Shown here: piece after piece, positions 16,861 to 25,133 of the stretch
Numbering within the stretch: the first letter of the stretch is position 1
Layout: every line of letters begins with the position of its first letter
Assembly: GCF_010119935.1 (NCBI RefSeq)
Contig: NZ_CP048209.1
Span: 1,222,001 to 1,286,000 of the forward strand
From: Paenibacillus lycopersici
GTDB taxonomy: Bacteria; Bacillota; Bacilli; Paenibacillales; Paenibacillaceae
Direction: 5' to 3'
DNA: 64,000 nucleotides
Program-made: the position numbers and the translations under genes
Notes under the pieces: generated by a model
Told to the model about the DNA's origin: nothing
The model's input: only the letters and a program-made list of their open reading frames with translations
The model's database searches: none

Positions 16861-17600
16861 ACCATGAACAAGCGCCGAAACGCAAGCTGCTGGCGGTATT
16901 CGCCCATCCCGACGACGAAACGTTTATTTGCGGGGGCACGCTGGCCAAATACGCCGCCGAAGGCGTCGAAATCACGCTGGTGAGCGCAACGAAGGGCGAT
17001 ATGGGACGCCGGATGGGCAACCCGCCGTATCTCAACCGCGAAACGATGGCCGCCGCCCGCGAGCAGGAGCTGCGGGAAGCATGCGAATGCCTGGGCATCG
17101 GCAGGCTGATCTTCTTCGGCATCCGCGACAAGACCGTGGAGTTCGAAGACGAGGAATCGCTGGTCGGGCGCATCGAGGCGCTTATCCGCGAAGTGGAGCC
17201 GGACGTCGTGCTGACGTTCCATGAACGGTACGGCGGTCATCCGGACCACTGCGCGATCGGCAAGGCGACGACGGCCGCGTTCCGGCGTTCGGCCGGAGGG
17301 GAGGCTGGAGGGCGCAAGGGGGCTAAGGGGGCTGCAAGCGCGCTGTACTTCATAACGTTCGGCGACGCGATGGAGCGTCCGGAGCACTACGGGTACACGC
17401 GGAAGGATGTCGTCCGGGTCGACGTGCAGGCCCACAATGCCGCCAAGCTGGCCGCGTTCCGCGCCCACCGCTGCCAGACCGAGATCGACGAGTGGGTATG
17501 GCAGTCCGACAAGTCGGCGCTGTCCCGGTTCGGCAGGCATGAATATTTCCTGAAGGGGGACGTCGACGCTCCGCAGCGGACGAACGACGATTTGTTCTGA
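16857..17600 (+). CDS. bshB2: Bacillithiol biosynthesis deacetylase, BshB2 type (copy 2)
   Basis: This 247-residue zinc-dependent deacetylase of the LmbE fold has the metal motif AHPDDET near residues 16-22 and GGHPDHCAIG near residue 124. It would deacetylate GlcNAc-malate in bacillithiol synthesis. A small low-complexity insertion (RRSAGGEAGGRKGAKGAA, about residues 143-160) is absent from copy 1. It overlaps the upstream yojF-like gene by 4 bp. With copy 1 at 168-848 the window holds two complete deacetylases, so one may serve a different thiol or sugar substrate. Confidence 0.85.
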   Translation: MNHEQAPKRKLLAVFAHPDDETFICGGTLAKYAAEGVEITLVSATKGDMGRRMGNPPYLNRETMAAAREQELREACECLGIGRLIFFGIRDKTVEFEDEESLVGRIEALIREVEPDVVLTFHERYGGHPDHCAIGKATTAAFRRSAGGEAGGRKGAKGAASALYFITFGDAMERPEHYGYTRKDVVRVDVQAHNAAKLAAFRAHRCQTEIDEWVWQSDKSALSRFGRHEYFLKGDVDAPQRTNDDLF

Positions 17601-17655
17601 GGGCGGCGGGGCGTTGGGCCGCAGCTCCTGTGAGCAGCGCGACGACGCGCGTCCC

Positions 17656-17697
17656 AAGCCAAGAAGCCGCTATTCGATGATAGCGGCTTCTTGGCTT
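17656..17697. terminator. Terminator hairpin after bshB2 copy 2
   Basis: Perfect 17-bp arms (17656-17672 and 17681-17697) enclose an 8-base loop. The stem ends with ggctt followed by tcg, so the U-tract is short. It lies about 55 bp after the bshB2 stop. Confidence 0.75.
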
Positions 17698-17830
17698 TCG
17701 TCCGGCGGCCGATTATTGGACTTGGGGCAGCGCTGGGGTGGAAGCCGCCTCCCCAGGTGCGCAGGTGTTGGCGGGAGACTAGGTGCAGACAGCGGCCTAA
17801 GCGGCAGGCGGTTTGCTTGCGGAGGATCGG

Positions 17831-18010
17831 CGGACAGGAGATCCGTTAATATTCGCAATATGGCGAATTTAGGGGATGCTGCGGACAGGAGATCCTTTAT
17901 TGGTCTCGAAAGCGCGCGGCAACAAGAGCTTTGGATATACATAACGGATCGTGTGTCCGTTTCACCGTGCGCTAAGGATGAAAATCGCGAAATAGCGGAT
18001 CGTGTGTCCG
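17831..18010. repeat. Four-box inverted element, copy A
   Basis: An 18-bp box close to CGGACAGGAGATCCGTTA occurs directly at 17831-17848 and 17882-17899 (51 bp apart). It occurs inverted at 17942-17959 and 17993-18010 (51 bp apart), with 60 bp between the second and third box starts. Elements with the same geometry lie at 42139-42317 and 53166-53344. The sequence between boxes is largely not conserved in this copy. No coding potential is seen. Confidence 0.85.
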
Positions 18011-18049
18011 AAGCCTCGTGCGATTGCGGGTCGGCTAGCATGTGAAGTC

Positions 18050-18262
18050 GGCCCCGGCGGCGTCCGCACCCGGGAACGCGAGCCAAGTAGCGGGCCGCGC
18101 TCTCGAGTGGCAGGCCGAGGCCTCGGCAGCAGTCCGCGCGCCAAGCAGCGGGCGCTCTCTCGGGTGGCAGGCCGAGGCCTCGGCGGCAATCCGCGCGCCT
18201 AGCAGCGTTCTGCGCTTCCGGGGGGCAGTCTAAAGCCCCGGCGGCAGACCGCCCCCCTAGGT
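18050..18262. repeat. GC-rich tandem repeat, period about 57 bp
   Basis: About three and a half degenerate units contain agcagcggg and ggcaggccgaggcctcggc. Each of the two central units includes the perfect 14-bp palindrome gccgaggcctcggc (at about 18114 and 18171, 57 bp apart). The array fills the gap between element A and the acyl-CoA dehydrogenase gene. No known role. Confidence 0.75.
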
Positions 18263-18305
18263 GGAGGTCTGCCAACCGGGCCGAACTCCGTTGCTGCGGC
18301 TGTCC

Positions 18306-19472
18306 TTAAGACGGAGCGACCTCGCCGAGCGCGGCCGCGGCCAGCGTCTGGATGACCGAGCTGTCCATCGGCGGGTTGTGCAAGCCGGCACGAACGTCGC
18401 GGTAGTAGCGCTCCAGCGGGTTCGAACGCGACAGGCTGATGCCGCCGACGATGCGCATCGCCAGGTCGACGATCCGGATCGCGTTGTTCGTGACCGAGTA
18501 TTTCGCGAGGCCGAGCTCCGACTTCATCGCGGTCCGTTCCGACGGCTCGTTGTCCCACCGTTCGGCCGCCGAATAGAGCAAGGTGCGGGCGGTGCGGAGC
18601 GCGATCTCCATTTCCCCGATCGTCTGCTGCACCGACGGAAGGGCGGCAATCGGCTTATCCAGGGAGTTGGGCCGATAGGAGCGGGCGAATGCCAAGGTAT
18701 AGTCGCGCGCGGCAAGGGCAATCCCCATATAGCAAGCGGGGATATGCAGCAGCCAGCCGCCGCCGTCATCGATGCCTTTGCCGGTCAGCCGGCCGTCCGC
18801 CGCAGCGAAAGCGCCGTCCAGCACGACGTCGTGGCTGCCCGTCGCGCGCATCCCGATCGTGTCCCACGTCTCCACGATCGACACCCGGTCCGACCGATGA
18901 ACGAGAAAATCGGCCGTGCAATCTTCTTCCGGGAGATAAGCGGACACGACGAAACGATCGAGAATCGGGGACAGCGTGCTGAACGTTTTGCGCCCCGTAA
19001 TCCGCCATCCGCCGTCCGCGGCGACGGCGGTCGTCTCCGGGCGGCCGCCGCGGCTCGGGCTTCCGGATGCCGCTTCGCTGGCGAACGTGTTGATCATCGT
19101 GCCGTCCTTCACGATGGAGCGGCACAGCGTCTCGAACGTCTCCGCCGGCCACTTCCCGGTCGTGCGCAAATGCAGGATCTGGCCGATATGCCAGCCGACG
19201 GCTAGGGCGGTCGAGCCGTCTCCGTAAGCGAGACGTTCCTGCAGCAGAACCATCTCGTACAACGGGATCTCGTCGCCGCCGAACGCGCGGGGGACGGTCA
19301 GCTTCAAATAACCGGCTTCCTTCAGGTCGGCGAAATTATCGAACGGAAACGAGCCCTCCCGATCGTGCAGGGGCGCTCGCTCCGCGAATCGGGCTGCCAG
19401 CTGCTCGACGAGCGCGGCGCGCTTGCGTTCTTCATCGTTGCGGATAGGGCTGTCAATGAATCGTTTCATCAT
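18306..19472 (-). CDS. Acyl-CoA dehydrogenase family flavoprotein
   Basis: The 388-residue protein has the three-part acyl-CoA dehydrogenase layout. The helical N-terminus includes NFADLKEAGYLKLTVPRAFGG. The middle beta domain contains TFASEAASGSPSRGG and WRITGRKTFSTLSP, and the C-terminal helices contain LGLAKYSVTNNAIRIVDLAM and RYYRDVRAGLHNPPMD. The last segment also fits the DszC/SfnC-like flavin monooxygenase branch, which lacks the usual catalytic glutamate of fatty-acid enzymes. Its substrate is therefore uncertain. The start is supported by aaggag on the minus strand 7 bases from the ATG. A second ATG follows directly. It stands alone and diverges from the HAD nucleotidase gene. Confidence 0.85.
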   Translation of the reverse strand: MMKRFIDSPIRNDEERKRAALVEQLAARFAERAPLHDREGSFPFDNFADLKEAGYLKLTVPRAFGGDEIPLYEMVLLQERLAYGDGSTALAVGWHIGQILHLRTTGKWPAETFETLCRSIVKDGTMINTFASEAASGSPSRGGRPETTAVAADGGWRITGRKTFSTLSPILDRFVVSAYLPEEDCTADFLVHRSDRVSIVETWDTIGMRATGSHDVVLDGAFAAADGRLTGKGIDDGGGWLLHIPACYMGIALAARDYTLAFARSYRPNSLDKPIAALPSVQQTIGEMEIALRTARTLLYSAAERWDNEPSERTAMKSELGLAKYSVTNNAIRIVDLAMRIVGGISLSRSNPLERYYRDVRAGLHNPPMDSSVIQTLAAAALGEVAPS

Positions 19473-19560
19473 GGCTCACTCCTTCTTCTCGTATTATAGC
19501 AACCGAAGCGAGGGTCGCGCGAGCGATAGCGGGAACATATCGGAAAAAGGGGGAGATCGC

Positions 19561-20130
19561 TTGCATATCGGCATCGATCTGGACAATACGATCCTGGATG
19601 CGACGGCAGCGCATTTGCATTTTTACAACCTTGCGTCGGGGCGCGCGTTTACGCCGGCGGACGTGAATGATTTCTATCTCTATCGCATGTACGGATGGAA
19701 CAAGGCGGAGCGCGAAGCGGTAGTCGCGCGATACGGGCATGACATTCATTGGAATTCGATCCCGTATCCGCTGGCGGCGGAGAATATCAGGGAGCTATAC
19801 GGCAAACACCGGATTTCCGTGATCACGGCGAGGCCGCTTCAGTATAAGGACGTATCCGTGAATTGGCTGGAACGCTACGAGGTGCCGTATCACGAGATTT
19901 ACTTCGTCGAAGACAAGCTCGGTACGTGCACGGAAGCGGAGGTGGACGTGCTCATCGACGACGGCCCGCATTACGCGGAGGCGTTCGCGCGCGCCCGCAG
20001 GCCGGTCATTCTCATCGACCAGCCCTATAATGGCGGCATCGAACGCGAGCACATCTACCGCGCCCGCGATTGGCAGGAGGTCAGGCAGCATCTGACCGAT
20101 CTGGAGCGCCGTCTGCAAACTGCCGATTGA
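19561..20130 (+). CDS. HAD-family 5'(3')-deoxyribonucleotidase-like phosphatase
   Basis: The TTG at 19561 is preceded by aaagggggagatcgc and starts a 189-residue protein. The catalytic HAD motif HIGIDLDNTILDATAAH is at the very N-terminus. A later ISVITARP supplies motif II, and VDVLIDDGPHYAEAF the metal-binding aspartates of motif IV. The shape fits the NT5C (5'-nucleotidase, deoxy, cytosolic type) family found in Bacillaceae. The reading frame extends further upstream, but that part overlaps the start of the divergent acyl-CoA dehydrogenase gene and lacks family similarity. The promoter of the next operon overlaps its stop codon. Confidence 0.8.
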   Translation: MHIGIDLDNTILDATAAHLHFYNLASGRAFTPADVNDFYLYRMYGWNKAEREAVVARYGHDIHWNSIPYPLAAENIRELYGKHRISVITARPLQYKDVSVNWLERYEVPYHEIYFVEDKLGTCTEAEVDVLIDDGPHYAEAFARARRPVILIDQPYNGGIEREHIYRARDWQEVRQHLTDLERRLQTAD

Positions 20131-20155
20131 AATGCCGCGGACAGTGTGCTAAGAT
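20127..20155 (+). promoter_or_regulatory. Promoter of the T-box/ilvB transcript
   Basis: TTGAAA (20127-20132) and TAAGAT (20150-20155) are exactly 17 bp apart, with an extended -10 (tgc before TAAGAT). The -35 overlaps the stop codon of the HAD gene. Transcription would begin near 20162, just ahead of the first T-box. Confidence 0.7.
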
Positions 20156-20164
20156 GAACCAAAT

Positions 20165-20509
20165 TCAAAACGCGATGAAGAGAATAAAATGCAACCGGTC
20201 CTTATGTCCAGAGAGCGGAAGGAAAGCTGAAACTCCCGCCTTAAGCCGCTGCATGATGTCGTCTCGGAGCGGATGATCGAAAGCCGAGCCCGGAGGCTGG
20301 CGCAATGAAGCTCCCTGCCGGACGAATCGCGCGGCCGGTAGGTTCAAACGGAGTGGCACACGTTATCGTGCGGCAGGCAGGGCTTGACCTTGCCTCATGA
20401 GGCCGGCATCGCGAGATGACGGCAAATCAGGGTGGTACCGCGGAGATTAACCCCTTTCGTCCCTTGGCCAGACAGCTGCTGTCTGCGCCTGGGGACGAAA
20501 GGGGTTTTT
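20165..20509 (+). ncRNA. T-box leader 1
   Basis: The leader has the K-turn and specifier-loop start (cgcgatgaagagaata), the apical element ccagagagcgg...gctgaaa and the T-box sequence agggtggtaccgcg at 20429-20442. The terminator stem is aacccctttcgtccc/gggacgaaaggggtt plus a T-run (20449-20509). The 3' strand of the specifier loop reads gcatgatgtcgtctcgg, so the likely specifier is GTC (valine) at 20258-20260 or 20261-20263. Uncharged tRNA-Val would favour the antiterminator. The specifier assignment is inferred by folding by eye. Confidence 0.9.
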
Positions 20510-20544
20510 GAGCTATACATCGTCCCGTATGAAACGTAATCGAT

Positions 20545-20896
20545 AATGAAACGCGATGAAGAGAATAAAATGCAACCGGTCCTTATGCCCAGAGAGCGGG
20601 GGGAAAGCTGAAACGCCCGCCATAAGCCGCTGCATGATGTCGTCTCGGAGCGGATGACCGAAGGCCGAACCCGAAGGCTGGCGCGATGAAGCGTCTCGCC
20701 ATACGAACGCGCGGCCGGTAGGCTCGAACGGAGTGGCACACGTTATCGTGCGGCAGGCAGGGCCCGGTCCCTGCCTCGTGAGGCCGTCATCGCAAGATGC
20801 CGGCGAACCAGGGTGGTACCGCGAAGCATAAACCCCTTTCGTCCCTGAGCCAGACAACGGCTGTTAGTCTGCGCTCCAGGAAGAGAGGGGTTATTT
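20545..20896 (+). ncRNA. T-box leader 2 (tandem with leader 1)
   Basis: This is a clear duplicate of leader 1 with the same K-turn, apical loop and specifier region (gatgtcgtctc; GTC at 20639-20641 or 20642-20644). The T-box agggtggtacc starts at 20810. Its terminator stem (20831-20896) pairs at about 17 of 20 positions and is followed by attttat, so it is weaker than terminator 1. Both terminators must be read through before ilvB is transcribed, giving a steeper response to tRNA charging. Confidence 0.9.
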
Positions 20897-20918
20897 TATA
20901 TTCGGGGAGGAACCACAG

Positions 20919-22712
20919 ATGGAATCGAAAATGGAGCATAAGCAAGCAAGCATTGACGATGCATCGCATACTTCGCATGCGATGCATTCGCAAACCCGGC
21001 CGTCGCCGGAAGGAGAGGAATGGATGACGGGCGCGGAGGCGCTGCTGCGCTGCCTGCTTGCGGAGGGCGTCGACTGCGTTTTCGGTTATCCTGGCGGTAA
21101 CGCGCTGTATATTTACGACGCGATGACCGGCAATCCGGCGTTCAAGCATTTGCTGACGCGGCATGAGCAGGGGGCCGTCCATGCGGCGGACGGTTATGCG
21201 AGGTCGACAGGGAAGACCGGCGTCTGTATCGCGACTTCCGGGCCGGGAGCGACCAACCTGGTTACGGGCATCGCGACGGCGTACATGGATTCCGTGCCGA
21301 TGGTCGTCATTACCGCCAATGTGCCGACGACGGTCATGGGCACGGATGCGTTTCAAGAGGCGGATATCGTGAGCATCACGATGCCGATCACGAAGCATAG
21401 CTACTTCGTGCGCGATGTGCGCGACCTGCCGCGGATCGTCCGCGAAGCCTTCCTCGTCGCGGGCAGCGGCAGGAAAGGTCCGGTGCTGATCGATATTCCG
21501 AAGGATGTCTCGAACGACCGGCTGCTTTACCGTCCCGTGGAAGGGGAAATCCGGCTGCGCGGCTACGACGCTGCGCCGGCATGCGATCCGGCGGCCGTCG
21601 ACGAGCTGCTCGAAGCCGTTGCGGAATCCGAACGGCCGGTCATCATTGCCGGAGGCGGCGCGGTGTACGCCGATGCCGCCCCAGAGCTGATGGCGTTCGC
21701 GGAACGGCACCGCGTTCCCGTGGCTACGACGCTGCTCGGCTTGGGCGGGTTCGCCAGCAGCCACGAGCTGTGGCTTGGCATGCCCGGCCATCACGGCGCC
21801 TACGCCGCCAACATGGCGATCCAGAACGCCGACCTGCTTATTTCGATCGGCTCGCGCTTCGACGACCGGGTCACGATGAAGCTGGACGGCTTCGCCCCGA
21901 AGGCGCGGCGGATCGCCCATATCGACATCGATCCGGCCGAGATCGGCAAGAATGTCCGGGCGGACATCGCATGCGTCGGCGATATTAAGGCGGTGCTGAA
22001 GCTTGCCCTTCAGCCGGCGAAGCCGTCGTTACCGCGTACAGCAGCGTGGCTTGCGGAACTACAGCGGTTTAGGAGCGCGCATCCGTTCCGCTATCAAGAC
22101 TCCGAGACGGAGCTGAAGCCGCAGTTCGTCATCGAGATGATCCATGAGACGACGGCGGGGGAAGCGATCGTCACCACGGATGTCGGCCAGCACCAGATGT
22201 GGACCGCGCAGTTCTACAAGTTCAACCATCCGCGCTCGCTCATTACGTCGGGCGGAATGGGGACGATGGGCTTCGGGTTCCCGTCGGCGATCGGCGCGCA
22301 GCTCGGCAATCCGGACCGCCTCGTCGTCTCGATCAACGGCGACGGCGGCATGCAGATGTGCGCCCAGGAAATGGCGATTTGCGCCATTCATAACATTCCG
22401 GTCAAAATCGTCGTCATCAACAATCGCGTGCTCGGCATGGTCAAGCAGCAGCAGGAGCTGATGTACGAGCGGCGCTACAGCCAGATCGACCTTGCCGGGA
22501 GTCCGGATTTCGTCAAGCTGGCCGAGGCATACGGGATCAAAGGGCTGCGGGCCTCCACCAAGGCCGAAGCCCGGCGGATCTGGGAGGAAGCGCTGAATAC
22601 GCCCGCGCCCGTGCTCGTCGAGTTCACGGTTCCGACAGACGAGAACGTATACCCGATGGTGCTCGGCGGCACGACGCTCGATCAGATGCTACTGGGCGAT
22701 GTGGGGGAATAG
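20919..22712 (+). CDS. ilvB: Acetolactate synthase, catalytic (large) subunit
   Basis: The 597-residue thiamine-diphosphate enzyme condenses pyruvate (or pyruvate and 2-oxobutyrate) in the first common step of valine, leucine and isoleucine synthesis. Visible landmarks are VDCVFGYPGGNALYIYDAM, the catalytic glutamate in TRHEQGAVHAADGYAR, the FAD-binding middle domain and the thiamine-diphosphate motif NGDGGMQMCAQEMAICAI ending IVVINN. The first 34 residues are extra relative to most homologues. Start site: ggggaggaac precedes the ATG. No ilvN regulatory subunit or ilvC follows, which is unusual because these normally form an operon. The tandem T-boxes give it its own amino-acid-responsive control. 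A catabolic AlsS role is less likely given the FAD-domain type and the T-box control. Confidence 0.9.
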   Translation: MESKMEHKQASIDDASHTSHAMHSQTRPSPEGEEWMTGAEALLRCLLAEGVDCVFGYPGGNALYIYDAMTGNPAFKHLLTRHEQGAVHAADGYARSTGKTGVCIATSGPGATNLVTGIATAYMDSVPMVVITANVPTTVMGTDAFQEADIVSITMPITKHSYFVRDVRDLPRIVREAFLVAGSGRKGPVLIDIPKDVSNDRLLYRPVEGEIRLRGYDAAPACDPAAVDELLEAVAESERPVIIAGGGAVYADAAPELMAFAERHRVPVATTLLGLGGFASSHELWLGMPGHHGAYAANMAIQNADLLISIGSRFDDRVTMKLDGFAPKARRIAHIDIDPAEIGKNVRADIACVGDIKAVLKLALQPAKPSLPRTAAWLAELQRFRSAHPFRYQDSETELKPQFVIEMIHETTAGEAIVTTDVGQHQMWTAQFYKFNHPRSLITSGGMGTMGFGFPSAIGAQLGNPDRLVVSINGDGGMQMCAQEMAICAIHNIPVKIVVINNRVLGMVKQQQELMYERRYSQIDLAGSPDFVKLAEAYGIKGLRASTKAEARRIWEEALNTPAPVLVEFTVPTDENVYPMVLGGTTLDQMLLGDVGE

Positions 22713-23086
22713 GCAGATTGCCGGTCGAAAGGCCGGCGCAAGCGAGACGGCCACCGGTTCCCGGCGAGAAACTGCACATTACTGGGGGAGAAACCGGCTG
22801 CAATCGGCCGAAGTCGTGTACCGGATGATTCCGGGTGCCCTATTTCGTCGGTAATCCGCAGATTAGGAGCAAAGAGTTGTACCACGTACAATACATGCGG
22901 AGAAACAGGCTGCATCGGGGCGAGAAGTGCACGCAACATGTAGAATTATCGTCCGAACACGGAAAACGGCCTCCGATCAACGCGGAGGCCGCCTCTTGGT
23001 GTATCTTGCTTTAACGCTTACGAGATACTGGTTCCCGCTTCGCGGAAGCATCCCGGTTCCCGAGAAGTCCGCGCACAGCGAGCCCC
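22713..23086. other. Non-coding gap with one terminator-like hairpin
   Basis: No gene is supported here. A hairpin cggcctccg/cggaggccg (22967-22975 with 22983-22991) followed by cctctt is the probable ilvB terminator. Upstream of it are loosely repeated phrases such as gagaaactgcac, gagaaaccggctgca and gagaaacaggctgca, which look like decayed tandem repeats. Confidence 0.5.
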
Positions 23087-23183
23087 GGTTCATAACCGGT
23101 CTGCATTTCCGAGCACCAGGTCCATAACCGGCCTGCATTCCCAAGCATCCAGGTCCGTAACCGCCCTTCATCCCTAAGCGGCT
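23087..23183. repeat. Degenerate tandem repeat, 32-33 bp, three units
   Basis: Units start at 23087, 23119 and 23152, each beginning ggtt/ggtcc(a/g)taaccgg and containing tgcattcc or a variant. They lie between the ilvB terminator and the 3' end of the convergent aldo/keto reductase gene. No function is evident. Confidence 0.65.
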
Positions 23184-23210
23184 AAGCGGCGTCCCGGTCA
23201 GCGCCCGGGT

Positions 23211-24191
23211 TTACTGAAACCCAAGCACAGGATGCGGCACGTACAGCTCCTCCAGCTCGCGGATCTCGTCTGCGGTCAGCGCAAGCGACAGCGCCGCGGC
23301 CGCGTCGTCCAGATGGCCGGGCTTCGTCGCGCCGATGATCGGCGACGTGACGCCGGATTTGGTCAGCAGCCAGGCCAGCGCGACCTGGGCTTGCGGGACG
23401 CCGCGCTCGGCCGCGATGCGCCCCGTGCGTTCGACGATCGCGCGGTCCGACTCGATGGCGGACGTATACAGCGTCTTGCCGAACGCGTCGGTCTCCGACC
23501 GTTCGCTGGCCTCGTCCCAGCCGCGCGTCAACCGGCCGCGGGCCAGCGGGCTCCACGGGATGACGCCGACGCCGAGCTCCCGGCATAACGGGAGCATCTC
23601 CCGCTCTTCCTCGCGGTACAGCAGGTTCAAATGATTCTGCATGCTGACGAACTTCGTCCAACCATGCTTCTCCGCCGTGTACTGCGCCCTCAGGAATTGC
23701 CAGGCGTACATGGACGAAGCGCCGATATAGCGGGCTTTGCCCGACTTGACGACGTCGTGCAGCGCCTCCATCGTTTCTTCGATTGGCGTATGCGGGTCCC
23801 AGCGGTGAATTTGATAGAGATCGATGTAGTCCGTGCCGAGTCTTCGCAGGCTGTCGTCCACTTCGCTCATGATCGCTTTGCGCGACAGGCCGGCCCCGTT
23901 CGGGCCCGGCCGCATGCGGCCGTGTACCTTGGTCGCGATGACGACGTCCTCGCGGCGGGCAAAATCGTTCAGCGCGCGGCCGACGATCTCCTCGCTCGTG
24001 CCGTCCGAATAGACGTTGGCGGTATCGAAGAAATTGATGCCGAGCTCGAGCGCCTTGCGAATGAAAGGCCGGCTCCGCTCCTCGTCCAGCGTCCACGTAT
24101 GCGATCCCCTTGCGGGAATGCCGTAGCTCATGCAGCCCAGACATAGTCTGGACACCTCCAGGCCGGTCTGGCCTAGGCGGATGTAGTCCAT
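23211..24191 (-). CDS. Aldo/keto reductase
   Basis: The 326-residue NADPH-dependent TIM-barrel oxidoreductase starts MDYIRLGQTGLEVSRLCLGC. Conserved residues include D and Y of the catalytic tetrad (INFFDTANVYSDGTSE), the lysine in VVIATKVHG and the histidine in DLYQIHRWDP. The coenzyme site ends with PIIGATKPGHLDDAAAAL. It resembles the YhdN/AKR11-type group. The start at 24191 is chosen because gaggag lies 8 bases upstream. A MarR regulator gene lies 254 bp upstream on the same strand and may control it. Confidence 0.88.
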   Translation of the reverse strand: MDYIRLGQTGLEVSRLCLGCMSYGIPARGSHTWTLDEERSRPFIRKALELGINFFDTANVYSDGTSEEIVGRALNDFARREDVVIATKVHGRMRPGPNGAGLSRKAIMSEVDDSLRRLGTDYIDLYQIHRWDPHTPIEETMEALHDVVKSGKARYIGASSMYAWQFLRAQYTAEKHGWTKFVSMQNHLNLLYREEEREMLPLCRELGVGVIPWSPLARGRLTRGWDEASERSETDAFGKTLYTSAIESDRAIVERTGRIAAERGVPQAQVALAWLLTKSGVTSPIIGATKPGHLDDAAAALSLALTADEIRELEELYVPHPVLGFQ

Positions 24192-24385
24192 TGTCGATTC
24201 CTCCTCTGATTTCACGGTCGATTTGGGCGGACGGATTCTGCTCATCTCGCTGTCTGCGCTGGCTGTTGCCTCTATCGTAACGTTTTTTCGGTAGGATCAC
24301 AATTGGGCCGTCGTCCGCAGGGCGGCCGGGCAGTCAGACAGCGGGCGGACGGGCTGCGGGCAGGCAAATCTGGCATTAACGAACA

Positions 24386-24421
24386 GCCGGACAGGCGCTT
24401 TCCGTGGAAAGCCCGTCCGGC
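24386..24421. terminator. Hairpin between marR and the aldo/keto reductase gene
   Basis: The arms gccggac (24386-24392) and gtccggc, with an inner ctttcc/ggaaag stem, form a long interrupted hairpin just after the marR stop on the minus strand. It would terminate or attenuate transcription from marR into the reductase gene. The rest of the 24192-24445 gap shows no gene. Confidence 0.6.
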
Positions 24422-24445
24422 TAATCGGCATATTCCCGAAGCAAG

Positions 24446-24901
24446 TCATGTTTCGCTTCGTTCGGGATTATGATAATAGTGAAAAGCCTTTGTTAGCAAT
24501 TCGGCCAGCTTCTCGCTCTCCTCCACGCCGAGAAAGTCGACGAGACCTCCGAGCTTCTGCTTGATGAGGGCGTCGGCTTCCTTGGCGACCGCTTTTCCCT
24601 TCTCGGTCAAGGCGATGCCGACGGAGCGGCGGTCGTCGGGATCGACGGTTCGCTCGATCAGCTCCTCCTCGATCAGTTTCTTGATCAATTGCGTGACCGT
24701 CGGCGTCGTGACGAGCAGCCGCTTGCTGATATCCGAAATTCTCGGCTTGGGGCTTCCCGTCGCCTCGCATTCCATGATGCAGTAGAGGATGCGAATATCG
24801 CTGCGTGTCAGGCCGTGGAGCGGTTTTTGCCGCCATTCGGCTTTGGCGAAACGGGTAAGGGCTTCCTGCAGCCGCAGGATGGTTTCATGATTTTCTTTCA
24901 T
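24446..24901 (-). CDS. MarR-family transcriptional regulator
   Basis: This 151-residue winged-helix regulator has RSDIRILYCIMECEATG, the recognition region ISDISKRLLVTTPTVTQLIK and the wing EELIERTVDPDDRRSVGIAL with the family's DxRxx pattern. Dimerisation helices are at the ends. Such proteins repress adjacent detoxification or efflux genes until a small aromatic ligand or oxidant releases them. The aldo/keto reductase downstream and the ugd operon upstream (divergent) are both candidate targets. It is divergent from ugd across a 232-bp AT-rich region that includes a gap dyad agtt-tacc-aact near 25021-25032 on the complementary strand. Confidence 0.88.
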   Translation of the reverse strand: MKENHETILRLQEALTRFAKAEWRQKPLHGLTRSDIRILYCIMECEATGSPKPRISDISKRLLVTTPTVTQLIKKLIEEELIERTVDPDDRRSVGIALTEKGKAVAKEADALIKQKLGGLVDFLGVEESEKLAELLTKAFHYYHNPERSET

Positions 24902-24983
24902 ATATGCTCCTGTTCATTTGACAAAGTTTGAAATTCGTGGATGTCTCGTTCGTACCTTCGTCATGCCGTTTTTTATCTTGTAC

Positions 24984-25012
24984 TTGAAATATACTACATG
25001 ACTCATTATTAT
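24984..25012 (+). promoter_or_regulatory. Promoter of the ugd operon
   Basis: TTGAAA (24984-24989) and TATTAT (25007-25012) are 17 bp apart in an AT-rich block that stands out in this GC-rich window. The untranslated leader would be about 115 bases. On the complementary strand a TATAAT (25008-25013) may serve marR, so the two promoters overlap. Confidence 0.55.
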
Positions 25013-25133
25013 AAAAGTTAAGTTGGTAAACTAATTTTAATTTTTCGTTAACCTGCCGCTAACGTCTGTATGAACGCGACGCTTCAATGCAAGCGGAGCG
25101 CAGTCTACTACGGCATATATACGAGGTGGAGCA

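Noticed and set aside
24382-24421. Fifth occurrence of the four-box motif (ccggacaggcgc)
   Set aside because: Only the first seven bases match and it is part of a simple terminator hairpin.
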